From positions 186,001 to 250,000 of the forward strand of contig NZ_JAIHLQ010000002.1 in the NCBI RefSeq assembly GCF_019733355.1: DNA of 64,000 nt, in the 5' to 3' direction. Source of the stretch: Pseudomonas baetica. Lineage in GTDB: Bacteria > Pseudomonadota > Gammaproteobacteria > Pseudomonadales > Pseudomonadaceae. The position numbers and the translations under genes were made by a program. Positions 14,816 to 23,456 of this stretch are shown here, piece after piece (within the stretch, counting starts at the first letter, position 1; the number at the start of each line of letters is the position of its first letter). The notes under the pieces are model-generated. The model did no database searches. It had not been told where the DNA came from and worked only from the letters and a program-made list of their open reading frames with translations.

Positions 14816-15046
14816 ATGGATAACCAGCACAAGAAGATCACTGGCTACCGCGACCTGACCCAGTCTGAAATCGACGGCATGAACTCGATCAAGGCTCTGG
14901 AAGCTGACGCCGGCGAGCTGTTCAAGCAGATCGGCCAGATTGAAGGTGTTGACCCCCGATTGCTGGCGTTGGCCAAGACCAATCTCCAGCAGGGCTTCAT
15001 GTGGTTCGTTCGCTCGATCGCTAAACCCGCCGACCCTTTCAGCTGA
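14816..15046 (+). CDS. Acb2-like anti-CBASS cyclic-oligonucleotide sponge
   Basis: 76 residues with GAGGAG upstream. The sequence matches the Acb2/Tad1 hairpin family: GYRDLTQSEIDGMNSIKALE, then LAKTNLQQGFMWFVRSIAKP. As I recall, phage Acb2 residues Tyr11 and Lys26 contact cyclic dinucleotides; here Tyr11 and Lys26 are at the same numbers. Known Acb2 forms a compact helical hexamer that sequesters CBASS second messengers such as cGAMP and cA3, blocking abortive infection. It sits between holin and the terminase genes in a run of very small overlapping genes. The next gene overlaps as TGATG. Confidence 0.85.
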   Translation: MDNQHKKITGYRDLTQSEIDGMNSIKALEADAGELFKQIGQIEGVDPRLLALAKTNLQQGFMWFVRSIAKPADPFS

Positions 15047-15162
15047 TGACCAACGTAACTCGCCTGCGCCACGCGCTACTGCTGAGCCAGGACATCAACA
15101 AGGCGCTGATTGAGCTGGATAGCGCGATCGCCAAGGCCATCGACGCTGCCAAGGTTGCCTGA
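15046..15162 (+). CDS. 38-aa hypothetical protein coupled to Acb2-like gene
   Basis: A short frame from the ATG at 15046, overlapping the previous stop by one base, encodes 38 residues: MTNVTRLRHALLLSQDINKA then LIELDSAIAKAIDAAKVA. It forms one amphipathic helix. The translational coupling and helical pattern argue it is real. It may be a small anti-defence or structural peptide; no family recognised. Confidence 0.5.
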   Translation: MTNVTRLRHALLLSQDINKALIELDSAIAKAIDAAKVA

Positions 15163-15233
15163 CTTCCACAGGGCCTGATCGTCGCCGAGCTTCACGGGCA
15201 CGCCCACGCACAGACCCATAACATGGTGAAGGC

Positions 15234-15422
15234 ATGACCGCAGACATTCACGACATCGCTGACCAGCGCCCGCACCTGACGGTGACGGCTGATGACGGCG
15301 TCCACGTGCTGCCTTGTGACCTGGTGCGATCTGTGATCGCCGGTGACAACCCATCGGCCATCCTGACCGAGCCGGTTTTGCGCCGGATCATTGAAGAGTG
15401 GTTTCAGAAGGTGACTGCATGA
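15234..15422 (+). CDS. Hypothetical small phage protein (62 aa)
   Basis: 62 residues, MTADIHDIADQRPHLTVTAD, with GAAGG close upstream. It contains DDGVHVLPCDLVRSVIAGD and ends in an RRIIEEWFQKVT helix. Its stop overlaps the start of the next gene as ATGA. Cytoplasmic, no known domain. It belongs to the block of small genes following the holin, which in Pseudomonas phages often holds anti-defence genes. Confidence 0.6.
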   Translation: MTADIHDIADQRPHLTVTADDGVHVLPCDLVRSVIAGDNPSAILTEPVLRRIIEEWFQKVTA

Positions 15423-15667
15423 CCGCAAAGCTCGTTGAGTTCAAGCGTGAGGGCTGGCGCGATGCTGCCAAGACGCTGCGCAAGATCGCAGATGACCTCG
15501 ATGCCGGCGTGCATCCCGAATGCACTGTAGGCGCGCTGACGCTCATGGGGCCGAAAGGCGAAGTGACGGTGTTCGGGCTAGGCCCTAAGTGCGACGACCT
15601 GCAGTGTCTGGGCGCCATGCGCCTGGGTGAGCAGAAGCTGATTGAGGTTCTGCTCAATCCGGAATGA
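15419..15667 (+). CDS. Hypothetical small phage protein (82 aa)
   Basis: 82 residues, MTAKLVEFKREGWRDAAKTL, from the ATG at 15419, coupled to the previous gene by ATGA. An N-terminal helix is followed by a beta-rich part (ECTVGALTLMGPKGEVTVFG) and LGEQKLIEVLLNPE. Cytoplasmic. Converges with the minus-strand gene at 15680. Function unknown. Confidence 0.6.
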   Translation: MTAKLVEFKREGWRDAAKTLRKIADDLDAGVHPECTVGALTLMGPKGEVTVFGLGPKCDDLQCLGAMRLGEQKLIEVLLNPE

Positions 15668-15679
15668 CTTGATAAGGGA

Positions 15680-16027
15680 TTAGGCGTTCAGTTCTGCTGC
15701 ACGAGCGACGGCCTCAGGCTCAGTTTCAAAATGGTCGCCAGTGTAGTCTCCCGTTATGCTGTCGATGATGTGGTAATTGATCGCGACAAAAGCGGGTACG
15801 TAGTCTGCATCCGAAACAACAAAGCCAGGCACAAGCTTGATCTCCTGAGGTGGGACTACTTGAAACCTTTGTGCATTTAGCTTGGAGCAGATGGCATCTG
15901 CTTCAGCCTTATTCTTGTAAGCCCCATACTTATTCGAGTTGCCACGATCTTTGCTGTCATATATCCGATAGTGAGTAGCGCCTGACGGCAGGTCGAAAGT
16001 GTCGAGTACTTTGAATCTTGGTTCCAT
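15680..16027 (-). CDS. Minus-strand hypothetical cargo protein
   Basis: 115 residues, MEPRFKVLDTFDLPSGATHY. Two similar modules are visible, each with a strand pattern and a short helix: YRIYDSKDRGNSNKYGAYKN with KAEADAICSKLNA, and YHIIDSITGDYTGDHFETEP with EAVARAAELNA. This suggests an internal duplication. It is read against the late operon, so it probably has its own promoter and is expressed in the lysogen. No family recognised. Confidence 0.6.
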   Translation of the reverse strand: MEPRFKVLDTFDLPSGATHYRIYDSKDRGNSNKYGAYKNKAEADAICSKLNAQRFQVVPPQEIKLVPGFVVSDADYVPAFVAINYHIIDSITGDYTGDHFETEPEAVARAAELNA

Positions 16028-16100
16028 GGCGATGGGTCCTTCAATGGATGATTCTCACCAATACCGGCAACGCGCCACTATCTCAAGCTCAAGGTGACCA

Positions 16101-16724
16101 ATGGAAAGGCCGCTCCCTCCAGCGTCACTGCTTGAGCTGTCCGACCTGTCCGATTTCGGCATGCGCCTGATCCCTGCGCCTGAGGTGTGGGAGTGGCTGC
16201 AAGCCGAGATCCTTGCCGAAACCGGAAGCATCCACAACGAAGAGCACGCCCATCTGATCGATGCGGACATTCGCGTGATGTGGGCGTCTGCTGCCTTTAC
16301 GAAGAAGGGGCGGACGGTTGTGGGGCAGGCCGAGCAGGTAGCGTTCCGCGCCGGCGGTTGGCAGAAAGCCCGGATGGAACAGCAGATGCTGGATTGGTTT
16401 GGCGATGTTCCGGCCTACATCATCACGTTGGCTGCCGACTACTGCGCCGACTGCTCCGACGCTGACTTTTGCGCACTGGTCGAGCACGAGCTGTATCACA
16501 TCGCCCAAGCGACCGATAAGTACGGTCAGCCAGCGTTCACCCAGGACGGATTACCCAAGCTTGAGATGCGCGGACACGACGTTGAAGAGTTCGTCGGTGT
16601 GGTTCGCCGCTACGGAGCGAGCCCGGCAGTTCAAGAGCTGGTGGACGCTGCAAACAATCCTGCTGAGGTAGGGAAAATGAACATATCGAGGGCCTGCGGA
16701 ACCTGTCTGCTCAAGTCGGCCTGA
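16101..16724 (+). CDS. Putative phage metallopeptidase
   Basis: 207 residues, MERPLPPASLLELSDLSDFG. The motif VEHELYHIAQ contains HExxH, the zinc-binding and catalytic core of metallopeptidases, and a downstream EMRGHDVEEF may supply the third ligand. The upstream DADIRVMWASAAFTKKGRTV and YIITLAADYCAD strands fit the family of phage putative metallopeptidases found next to terminase genes. Substrate unknown; roles in head maturation or host take-over are possible. Confidence 0.8.
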   Translation: MERPLPPASLLELSDLSDFGMRLIPAPEVWEWLQAEILAETGSIHNEEHAHLIDADIRVMWASAAFTKKGRTVVGQAEQVAFRAGGWQKARMEQQMLDWFGDVPAYIITLAADYCADCSDADFCALVEHELYHIAQATDKYGQPAFTQDGLPKLEMRGHDVEEFVGVVRRYGASPAVQELVDAANNPAEVGKMNISRACGTCLLKSA

Positions 16725-16755
16725 TTCTGGACAGGCTCTGGACGGATGAAAATCT

Positions 16756-17217
16756 ATGGCAGCCCTTCAAAACGACGTGAAGGCCTTTATCGTTCAGGCC
16801 TTGGCGTGCTTCGACACGCCTTCACAGGTTGTTGAAGCCGTCCAAAAGGAATACGGGATATCGGTGACCCGCCAACAGGTGGAGACACACGACCCGACAA
16901 AGACATCAGGGAAAGGCCTGGCCAAGCGCTGGGTGACGATGTTTGAAGATGCCCGAAAGCGTTTTCGCGAAGAAACCGCCGAGATCCCGATCGCCAACCG
17001 AGCGTTTCGGCTCCGCGCAATGAACCGGTTTGTTGAGCGCGCCGAGACGATGAAGAACATCGGCCTGGCCATGCAGATCCTCGAGCAGGCCGCAAAGGAA
17101 GTGGGTGATGTCTACGTCAATCGCAATCGGAAGGACGAGCCAGACGATGAGCCTGCGATTCCGACGCGCATTCAGGTTGACGTAGTGGATGCGAGGAAGC
17201 CGAATGCCGAGCCTTAA
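16756..17217 (+). CDS. Terminase small subunit (DUF2280 type)
   Basis: 153 residues. The N-terminal ~60 residues (IVQALACFDTPSQVVEAVQK then YGISVTRQQVETHDP) form a helix-turn-helix typical of DUF2280 small terminases, followed by a helical oligomerisation region (NRAFRLRAMNRFVERAETMK). It recognises the packaging site and recruits the large subunit. The large-subunit gene begins 14 bases before this stop. Confidence 0.85.
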   Translation: MAALQNDVKAFIVQALACFDTPSQVVEAVQKEYGISVTRQQVETHDPTKTSGKGLAKRWVTMFEDARKRFREETAEIPIANRAFRLRAMNRFVERAETMKNIGLAMQILEQAAKEVGDVYVNRNRKDEPDDEPAIPTRIQVDVVDARKPNAEP

Positions 17218-18505
17218 CGTTCCGCAATCGCAGTTCCTCCTGCTACCCCACAAGTTTCGCGCATTCGTTGCTGGATTCGGCTCCGGAAAGACCTGGGTCG
17301 GATGCTCAGCACTGAGCAAGCATTTCATGGAGTGGCCCGGCGTCAACGCTGGTTACTTCGCACCGACTTACCCGCAGATTCGAGACATTTTCTATCCAAC
17401 GATGGAGGAGGTGGCCTACGATTGGGGGCTGAAGACCAAGATCAACCAAGCGAATCATGAGGTTCACATTTACAGCGGCCGGCAGTATCGCGGTACTGTG
17501 ATTTGCCGGTCGATGGAGAAGCCGCAGACCATCGTCGGCTTCAAGATTGGTCACGCTCTGGTCGACGAGCTGGACGTGCTGACGTCGATCAAGGCGCAGC
17601 AGGCCTGGCGAAAGATCATTGCCCGGATGCGTTATAACCTGCCCGGGTTGAAAAACGGCGTAGACGTGACAACGACGCCTGAAGGCTTCAAGTTCGTCTT
17701 CCTCCAGTTCGTAAAGCAGTTACGCGACAAGCCAGCGCTGAAGGAAATGTATGGCCTGATCCAGGCCAGCACCTTCGACAACGAGCTGAACCTGCCTGAC
17801 GACTACATCGCCTCGTTGATGGAGTCGTACCCCGAGCAACTGATCCGCGCTTACCTGAACGGCCAGTTCGTCAACCTGACGTCCGGGTCGATCTACCACG
17901 CCTACGACCGCAAGCTGAACCAGTGCTTCGACACGGTCCAGCCCGGCGAGCCGCTGTTCATCGGCATGGACTTCAACGTCGGCAAGATGGCGGCGATCAC
18001 CCATGTCAAACGTGATCAGGGCCTGCCGCGCGCCGTGGACGAGTTGATGGATGGCTATGACACACCGGACATGATCCGTCGGATCAAAGAGCGGTACTGG
18101 GAACACACCGGCAACGACTACAAAAAGACCTGCGAGATCCGGATCTACCCGGACGCCTCCGGCGATTCGCGCAAGTCGGTCAATGCCAGCCTCACCGATA
18201 TCGCCATGCTCAAACAGGCGGGGTTCACGGTCATCGCGCCGGCGGCCAACCCGCCGGTGAAGGATCGGATCAATGCCATGAACGCCATGTTCTGCAACGC
18301 GCAAGGCGAGCGGCGTTACCTGATCAACCCGTTCACTTGTCCGACATACGCCGATGGGCTGGAGCAGCAGATCTGGGCGCCCAATGGCGAGCCAGATAAG
18401 AGCCAAGGCAACGACCACGCCAACGACGGCGGCGGTTACTTCATTCACCGCGAGTACCCGATTATCAAGCCGGTCACCGCTATCAAAATGGGATTCGCCC
18501 GATGA
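17204..18505 (+). CDS. terL: Terminase large subunit
   Basis: 433 residues from the ATG at 17204, overlapping the small subunit by 14 bases; the frame could start 5 codons earlier. Walker A is GFGSGKT (residues 24-30), Walker B HALVDELD (~117-124) with the catalytic Glu, and the C-terminal RNase-H-like nuclease begins at GMDFNVGKMAAITHV with IYPDASGDSRKS. It powers DNA packaging into the procapsid and cuts concatemers. Confidence 0.95.
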   Translation: MPSLNVPQSQFLLLPHKFRAFVAGFGSGKTWVGCSALSKHFMEWPGVNAGYFAPTYPQIRDIFYPTMEEVAYDWGLKTKINQANHEVHIYSGRQYRGTVICRSMEKPQTIVGFKIGHALVDELDVLTSIKAQQAWRKIIARMRYNLPGLKNGVDVTTTPEGFKFVFLQFVKQLRDKPALKEMYGLIQASTFDNELNLPDDYIASLMESYPEQLIRAYLNGQFVNLTSGSIYHAYDRKLNQCFDTVQPGEPLFIGMDFNVGKMAAITHVKRDQGLPRAVDELMDGYDTPDMIRRIKERYWEHTGNDYKKTCEIRIYPDASGDSRKSVNASLTDIAMLKQAGFTVIAPAANPPVKDRINAMNAMFCNAQGERRYLINPFTCPTYADGLEQQIWAPNGEPDKSQGNDHANDGGGYFIHREYPIIKPVTAIKMGFAR

Positions 18506-19917
18506 GCAACGACGTCTCCTTCAAGCGTGCGGACTACATCGAAGTGCTGGACCGTTGGGCGACTGTGCGCGATGTCTGCGCCGGCCAGCACCGCGTGGTG
18601 TCGCGGCTGCCGTACATCAACGCTCACGACAAGTCGCCGGAGAACGCTGACCGCAACAAGGCTTACCGCGAGCGAGCCGTGTTCAAAAACGCCACTGGGC
18701 ACACGCGCAACGGTTTGCTGGGTTTGGCCTTCCACAAAGACCCAACGCTCACTGCGCCGAAGAAGCTGGAGTACTTGCAGGACAACGCCAACGGATCCGG
18801 GGTGAGCATCTACCAGCACTCGCAAGGCACGCTGGAAAAGGTTCTTGAGGCGGGTCGTCACGGCCTGTACGTTGATTACCACCAGGATGCGGGTGTCGGT
18901 GGTCATTCGGTGATCCTGTCGTACTGCGCTGAGGACATCATCAACTGGCGCACCGGCATGGTGGACGGGCACAACGTGTTAACGCTGGTCGTTTTGCGGG
19001 AGATGCTCGAGATCGAGGACGGTTTCGGGTTCAAAGCTGTCGAGCAGTTCCGCGAACTTGCGCTTGAGGATGAAGGATTCGTCTGCCGAGTTTGGCGCCG
19101 CTCTGGTCCGAGAGGTGGCGGACCTCTTGAAGTGACCGAAACATTCGCGCCGGAAGGCATTACCGGACGCCTCAAGGAAATCCCGTTTACCTTCATAGGC
19201 GCGCAGAACAACGATCCAACTATCGATGAGTCGCCGCTGTACGACATCGCAATGATCAACCTGGGACATTACCGCAACAGCGCTGATTACGAAGACAGTG
19301 TCTTCTGGTGCGGCCAGGCTCAACCGTGGATCTCTGGCTTGGATGAGCAGTGGCGCGACTGGATGGAGAAGAATGGTGTTTACGTCGGTTCCCGGGCGCC
19401 GATGATGCTGCCCGTCGGCGGCCAGTTCGGCTACGCGCAACCACTGCCGAACACTCTGGTGAAGGAGGCCATGGCCGACAAGAACCAAATGATGATCGAG
19501 CTGGGCGCCCGAATGGTCGTTGCGTCACTGGCGGCCAAAACGGCTACCGAGTCCCGCGGCGATCAGTCTGCGTCGACATCGGTGTTGGCCGGCTGCGTGG
19601 CAAACGTCAGCGAGGCCTACACCCGAGCGCTCATGTGGTGCGGCCTTTACATGGGCATCACCGACAAGGTCGCGTACCAAATCAATCAGGAGTTCGTCGA
19701 GCTGACGGCTGATCCGCAAATGATCACGGCCTTGGTTGGCTTGTGGCAGAACGGCGGATTCGCGAAAGCTGACCTGCGGTCCTATTTGCGCAAGCTGGGC
19801 TTGATTGCCCCGGAGCGCACTGACCAGCAGATTGATGGCGAGCTTCAAGAGCAGAGCGACGGCTTGGGCCTGGATGACGAGGTAACACCAAATGGCGGCA
19901 AACCAAGCAATCCTTGA
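18502..19917 (+). CDS. Portal protein (DUF4055 type)
   Basis: 471 residues overlapping terL by 4 bases. The sequence has a DUF4055-type portal pattern: YINAHDKSPENADRNKAYRE, then RAVFKNATGHTRNGLLGLAF and PKKLEYLQDNANGSG near the N-terminus, IPFTFIGAQNNDPTIDESPL in the middle, and a C-terminal SYLRKLGLIAPERTDQQIDG. Twelve copies should form the DNA entry ring at the capsid vertex. Placement between terminase and the gp7-like head gene agrees. Confidence 0.88.
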   Translation: MSNDVSFKRADYIEVLDRWATVRDVCAGQHRVVSRLPYINAHDKSPENADRNKAYRERAVFKNATGHTRNGLLGLAFHKDPTLTAPKKLEYLQDNANGSGVSIYQHSQGTLEKVLEAGRHGLYVDYHQDAGVGGHSVILSYCAEDIINWRTGMVDGHNVLTLVVLREMLEIEDGFGFKAVEQFRELALEDEGFVCRVWRRSGPRGGGPLEVTETFAPEGITGRLKEIPFTFIGAQNNDPTIDESPLYDIAMINLGHYRNSADYEDSVFWCGQAQPWISGLDEQWRDWMEKNGVYVGSRAPMMLPVGGQFGYAQPLPNTLVKEAMADKNQMMIELGARMVVASLAAKTATESRGDQSASTSVLAGCVANVSEAYTRALMWCGLYMGITDKVAYQINQEFVELTADPQMITALVGLWQNGGFAKADLRSYLRKLGLIAPERTDQQIDGELQEQSDGLGLDDEVTPNGGKPSNP

Positions 19918-20977
19918 TGCCACGATCCGGCACGCAGTCTTCCTCGAAAAGCTGAAGGCAGGGGAGGTCGGCAAGTTTGCCCCTTTCCTCAAGGAGATTG
20001 ATCGCTCGATCCGCGACCGGCTCACTCAATCGGACCTGACCGAGTACAACGTCAAACGGCTTGAGGCGCTGCTGAAGGAAGTGGATAGCCTGCTGCTGGG
20101 CATCTTCGACCGGTATAGCGAGCAACTGAGCCTCGACCTGATCGACATCGCCAACTACGAAGCCGAGTTTGAGGCTACGAACTTGGCCAAGTCCGCGCCG
20201 GTCGGCGTGTCGTTTGATGTTTCAGCGCCGACGGCTGCGGCCATCAGGGCGGCGGTGCTGACGAATCCACTCAGCGTGCGCGGCACTGGCGGCGGTAAGC
20301 TGCTGAAGTCGTTCATCAAGGGTTGGACCACTGCCGAGCGCGAGCGCGTAACCGGCACGATCCGGCAGGGTTTCTTCGAAGGGCATACGAACTTCCAGAT
20401 CATCCGCAACATCCGCGGCACTAAGTCGGCCGGATACAAGGACGGCATTCTCGCTACCACCAACCGCAATGCCAGCACGGTGGTGCACACCGCGATTCAA
20501 CATGTGTCGTCTCAGGCGCGCATGGAGGTGGCCAAGGCCAATACGGACATCGTGTCCGAAGTCGAGATGGTTGCCACGCTGGACAGCAAGACCAGCCAGC
20601 AGTGTCGGTCGATGGATAAGCGACGGTTTCCGGTTGATTCCGGCCCTCGGCCGCCGTTTCATCCGAACTGTCGCACCACGTTCATTCTGCTGACCAAGCT
20701 CAGCGAGATGTTCGCCAAGGGTGCTACGCGGGCTTCAGTCGGGGCCGAGGGTGCAGGCCAGGTCAGCGCGAGTCTGGACTATTACCACTGGCTTCAGCAG
20801 CAGCCGGCTTCGTTCCAAGACGTGGCTATCGGCCCGTTGAGGGCAAGGCTGTTTCGTGAAGGGGGACTAAGCGTCGAGCGCTTTGCCGAACTGCAGCTTG
20901 ATCGCAACTTCGCGCCGCTGACGCTGGCGGAAATGAAAGGGCTCGAGCCGCTGGCATTCGAGCGTGCTGGTATCTAA
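19892..20977 (+). CDS. Head morphogenesis protein (SPP1 gp7 / Mu F-like)
   Basis: 361 residues, overlapping the portal gene by 26 bases. The C-terminal half carries the Mu F/gp7 signature: RNASTVVHTAIQHVSSQARM, then TLDSKTSQQCRSMDKRRF and PPFHPNCRTTFI. The N-terminus is helical. In related phages this minor head protein attaches to the portal and helps procapsid assembly and DNA ejection. Confidence 0.88.
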   Translation: MAANQAILDATIRHAVFLEKLKAGEVGKFAPFLKEIDRSIRDRLTQSDLTEYNVKRLEALLKEVDSLLLGIFDRYSEQLSLDLIDIANYEAEFEATNLAKSAPVGVSFDVSAPTAAAIRAAVLTNPLSVRGTGGGKLLKSFIKGWTTAERERVTGTIRQGFFEGHTNFQIIRNIRGTKSAGYKDGILATTNRNASTVVHTAIQHVSSQARMEVAKANTDIVSEVEMVATLDSKTSQQCRSMDKRRFPVDSGPRPPFHPNCRTTFILLTKLSEMFAKGATRASVGAEGAGQVSASLDYYHWLQQQPASFQDVAIGPLRARLFREGGLSVERFAELQLDRNFAPLTLAEMKGLEPLAFERAGI

Positions 20978-20995
20978 CCGAACAAATTCAATCAG

Positions 20996-21015
20996 CCGCC
21001 TTCGGGCGGTTTTTT
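20996..21015 (+). terminator. Intrinsic terminator inside head operon
   Basis: CCGCC (20996-21000), loop TTCG, GGCGG (21005-21009) and six T. It lies between the gp7-like and scaffold genes, so read-through must be allowed by antitermination, or it sets their ratio. Confidence 0.75.
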
Positions 21016-21059
21016 ATTGCCTGCAAAGCGGGAAAAACATACCCAAGGGGTGCATCAAC

Positions 21060-21788
21060 GTGGCAGAAGAAAACGAAATCGACCTGGAAAACCCGGCAAT
21101 CAAGGCCGCTATCGCGACTGCCGTTGAAGCATCCGTTTCTGGTTTGAAAACCAAAAATACGGAGTTGTTGGGCAAGCTGAAAGACACCACCGGCAAGCTG
21201 ACCCAGTTCGAAACCCAGTTTGAAGGCATCGATATCGACGCCGTCAAAGGCTTGCTCAGCCGGGCAGGCCAGGACGAAGAAACCAAGCTCCTGACAGAGG
21301 GCAAGGTCGACGAGGTATTCAATCGCCGCACCGAGCGTTTGCGAGCCGATACCGACAAGCAATTGAAAGCCATCACTGCCCGCGCAGAAAAAGCCGAAGC
21401 ATTTGCCGTCAAGTTCCAGGGCAAAGTCCTGGGCGATTCGGTACGCGGTGCAGCGCTTAAAGCCGGCGCACTGCCGGAAGCAACCGACGACATCATCCTG
21501 CGCGCCAAGGGCGTGTTCTCGTTGAACGAAGAGGGCGAAGCGGTCGCCGTTGATGAATCCGGTCAGGTCATCCTCGGCAAAGACGGCAAGACCCCTCTGA
21601 CACCGCTCGAATGGGCGGAATCCCTGCGCGAAAGCGCATCTCATCTGTGGCCAAGGGCCTCAGGGACACAAGCCCCGGGCGGGGGTAGCGGCCAGGCTGC
21701 ATTCAAGCGCTCCGAAATGACTGCCGAGCAAAAACGCGACTACCAGCGCAAGCACGGCCAAACCGCATACCTACAATTGCCCAAGTAA
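21060..21788 (+). CDS. Capsid scaffold protein
   Basis: 242 residues from a GTG at 21060, with AAGGGG about 10 bases upstream and no ATG available. Long helical, Lys/Glu-rich coiled coil (LKTKNTELLGKLKDTTGKLT, LRADTDKQLKAITARAEKAE) followed by a small conserved-looking part and a C-terminal helix (SEMTAEQKRDYQRKHGQ). This is the pattern of phage scaffolding proteins, encoded directly before the major capsid gene, that guide procapsid formation and then leave. Confidence 0.8.
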   Translation: MAEENEIDLENPAIKAAIATAVEASVSGLKTKNTELLGKLKDTTGKLTQFETQFEGIDIDAVKGLLSRAGQDEETKLLTEGKVDEVFNRRTERLRADTDKQLKAITARAEKAEAFAVKFQGKVLGDSVRGAALKAGALPEATDDIILRAKGVFSLNEEGEAVAVDESGQVILGKDGKTPLTPLEWAESLRESASHLWPRASGTQAPGGGSGQAAFKRSEMTAEQKRDYQRKHGQTAYLQLPK

Positions 21789-21800
21789 GGGGATTCACCC

Positions 21801-22763
21801 ATGGCAACGACTGTGAACAGCGACCTGATCATCTACAACGATGAGGCGCAAACCGCATACCTGGAGCGTGTCCAGGACAACCTCGATGTGTTCAACGCAT
21901 CGTCCAATGGTGCGATCGTGCTCGACAACGAGCTGATCGAAGGCGACTTCCGCAAGCGCTCGTTCTACAAGATCGGCGGCTCGCTGGAGCATCGCGACGT
22001 CAACTCCACCGGCAAAGTGACCGCGAAGAAGATCGGCGCCGGTGAGGCCGTTGGCGTCAAAGCGCCGTGGAAGTACGGCCCATACCAGACCACCGAAGAG
22101 GCGTTCAAGCGCCGCGGGCGCCCGGTCGACGAGTTCTCCCAGATCATCGGCGCCGACGTTGCTGACGCCACTCTGGAAGGTTTCATCCAGTACGCCACTG
22201 CTGCGCTGCGCGCCTCTATCAGTTCCAATGCTGACATGGTGGTTTCGGCCAACATCGAGACCGACGGCAAGAAGACCCTGACCCGCGGCATGCGCAAGTT
22301 CGGCGACAAGTTCGGCCGCATCGCGCTGTGGGTCATGCACTCCAGCGCTTACTTCGACATCGTCGATGAGGCGATCGCGAACAAGGTCTACGAAGAGGCG
22401 GGTGTCGTCATCTACGGCGGCCTGCCAGGCACTCTCGGTAAACCGGTGTTGGTCACTGACACCGCGCCTGCAGATGTGATCTTCGGCCTTCTGCCAAACG
22501 CTGTGGTGATCACTGAATCTCAAGCGCCCGGCTTCCGTTCGTACGCGGTGAACGACGAAGAGAACCTGGGTATCGGCTACCGCGCTGAAGGCACCGTCAA
22601 CATCGATGTTCTCGGCTACAGCTGGAAGGAAGCCGCTGGCGGCGCGAACCCTACGCTTGCTGCTGTGGGTTCGGCTGCGAACTGGGTCAAGCATTCCAAC
22701 AGCAACAAGGTGACTGCTGGCGTGCTGATCACCCTGACCACCACGCCACCAGTCGGCGGCTGA
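21801..22763 (+). CDS. Major capsid protein
   Basis: 320 residues, MATTVNSDLIIYNDEAQTAY. Sequence features such as ELIEGDFRKRSFYKIGGSLE, HRDVNSTGKVTAKKIGAGEA, ALWVMHSSAYFDIVDEAIAN and GKPVLVTDTAPAD match capsid proteins of phages with DUF4055 portals (HK97 fold). It forms the icosahedral shell. Directly preceded by the scaffold gene. Confidence 0.9.
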   Translation: MATTVNSDLIIYNDEAQTAYLERVQDNLDVFNASSNGAIVLDNELIEGDFRKRSFYKIGGSLEHRDVNSTGKVTAKKIGAGEAVGVKAPWKYGPYQTTEEAFKRRGRPVDEFSQIIGADVADATLEGFIQYATAALRASISSNADMVVSANIETDGKKTLTRGMRKFGDKFGRIALWVMHSSAYFDIVDEAIANKVYEEAGVVIYGGLPGTLGKPVLVTDTAPADVIFGLLPNAVVITESQAPGFRSYAVNDEENLGIGYRAEGTVNIDVLGYSWKEAAGGANPTLAAVGSAANWVKHSNSNKVTAGVLITLTTTPPVGG

Positions 22764-22808
22764 TACTTGCCCTGACAGCGGTCAGCGATGGCCGCTACGG
22801 AGATTTTT

Positions 22809-23399
22809 ATGGAACTGGTTTACTCCACTCAAAATTCGGACTTCGATCCGGAAAAGCGGTACCGCAATCCAGCCCACTTCGATCGGCCTGAAGCGGGTGT
22901 GACGCATGCAGTTGTGATTGGCGACTGGCCGAAGGTGGTCGAGGCTTATGAGGCGCTTGGCGTCGAAGTCTCGGTGACGAAGCCTTTGATCAGCGAGCCG
23001 GTTGATTTGGGTGGCGGTGCGGTCATTGCCAGCCTGGAGCGAGACAACGCTACGCTGCGCGCCGAGCGCGACGGCATACTGCGACTAATCGAAGCCGCCG
23101 AGGGGCAATCGGAGCTGGAACACCCGGGTGCCGGCGAATTGCCGATCCGCCTGTTCGGTGCGCTGAAAGCCATTCATGAGGGTTTCGAAACCCTTACGGG
23201 TGAGCGTGACAACTTGGCGGGCGAGGTTGAATCTCTCCGCGCTGAAGTCGAACGCCTCAAGGCAGCAGTGGAACCGGCCGACAATGCCGAGAAGATCGCA
23301 AGCCTCAAAGCGCTACTCGACGCTGCCAACGTGACGTATCGGGCGAATGCTTCGGTAGAATCGCTGGAAAAGGCGGTTGCCGATTTGCAGCAGGCGTAA
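22809..23399 (+). CDS. Hypothetical head-region protein with coiled coil
   Basis: 196 residues from the ATG at 22809, preferred over 22788 because GGAG lies 6 bases upstream. The N-terminus (NSDFDPEKRYRNPAHFDRPE) is a compact domain. Residues ~90-165 are coiled coil (NATLRAERDGILRLIEAAEG, SLRAEVERLKAAVEPADNA). The C-terminal LKALLDAANVTYRANASVES resembles a short HeH/LEM-type helical motif found in phage proteins that bind DNA or capsid. Function unknown; position suggests a head accessory protein. Confidence 0.65.
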   Translation: MELVYSTQNSDFDPEKRYRNPAHFDRPEAGVTHAVVIGDWPKVVEAYEALGVEVSVTKPLISEPVDLGGGAVIASLERDNATLRAERDGILRLIEAAEGQSELEHPGAGELPIRLFGALKAIHEGFETLTGERDNLAGEVESLRAEVERLKAAVEPADNAEKIASLKALLDAANVTYRANASVESLEKAVADLQQA

Positions 23400-23456
23400 T
23401 AATCCGGGTGCCCGGCAACGCGGCGCCCGATCCAGAACACCACAGCGAGCTGATTC

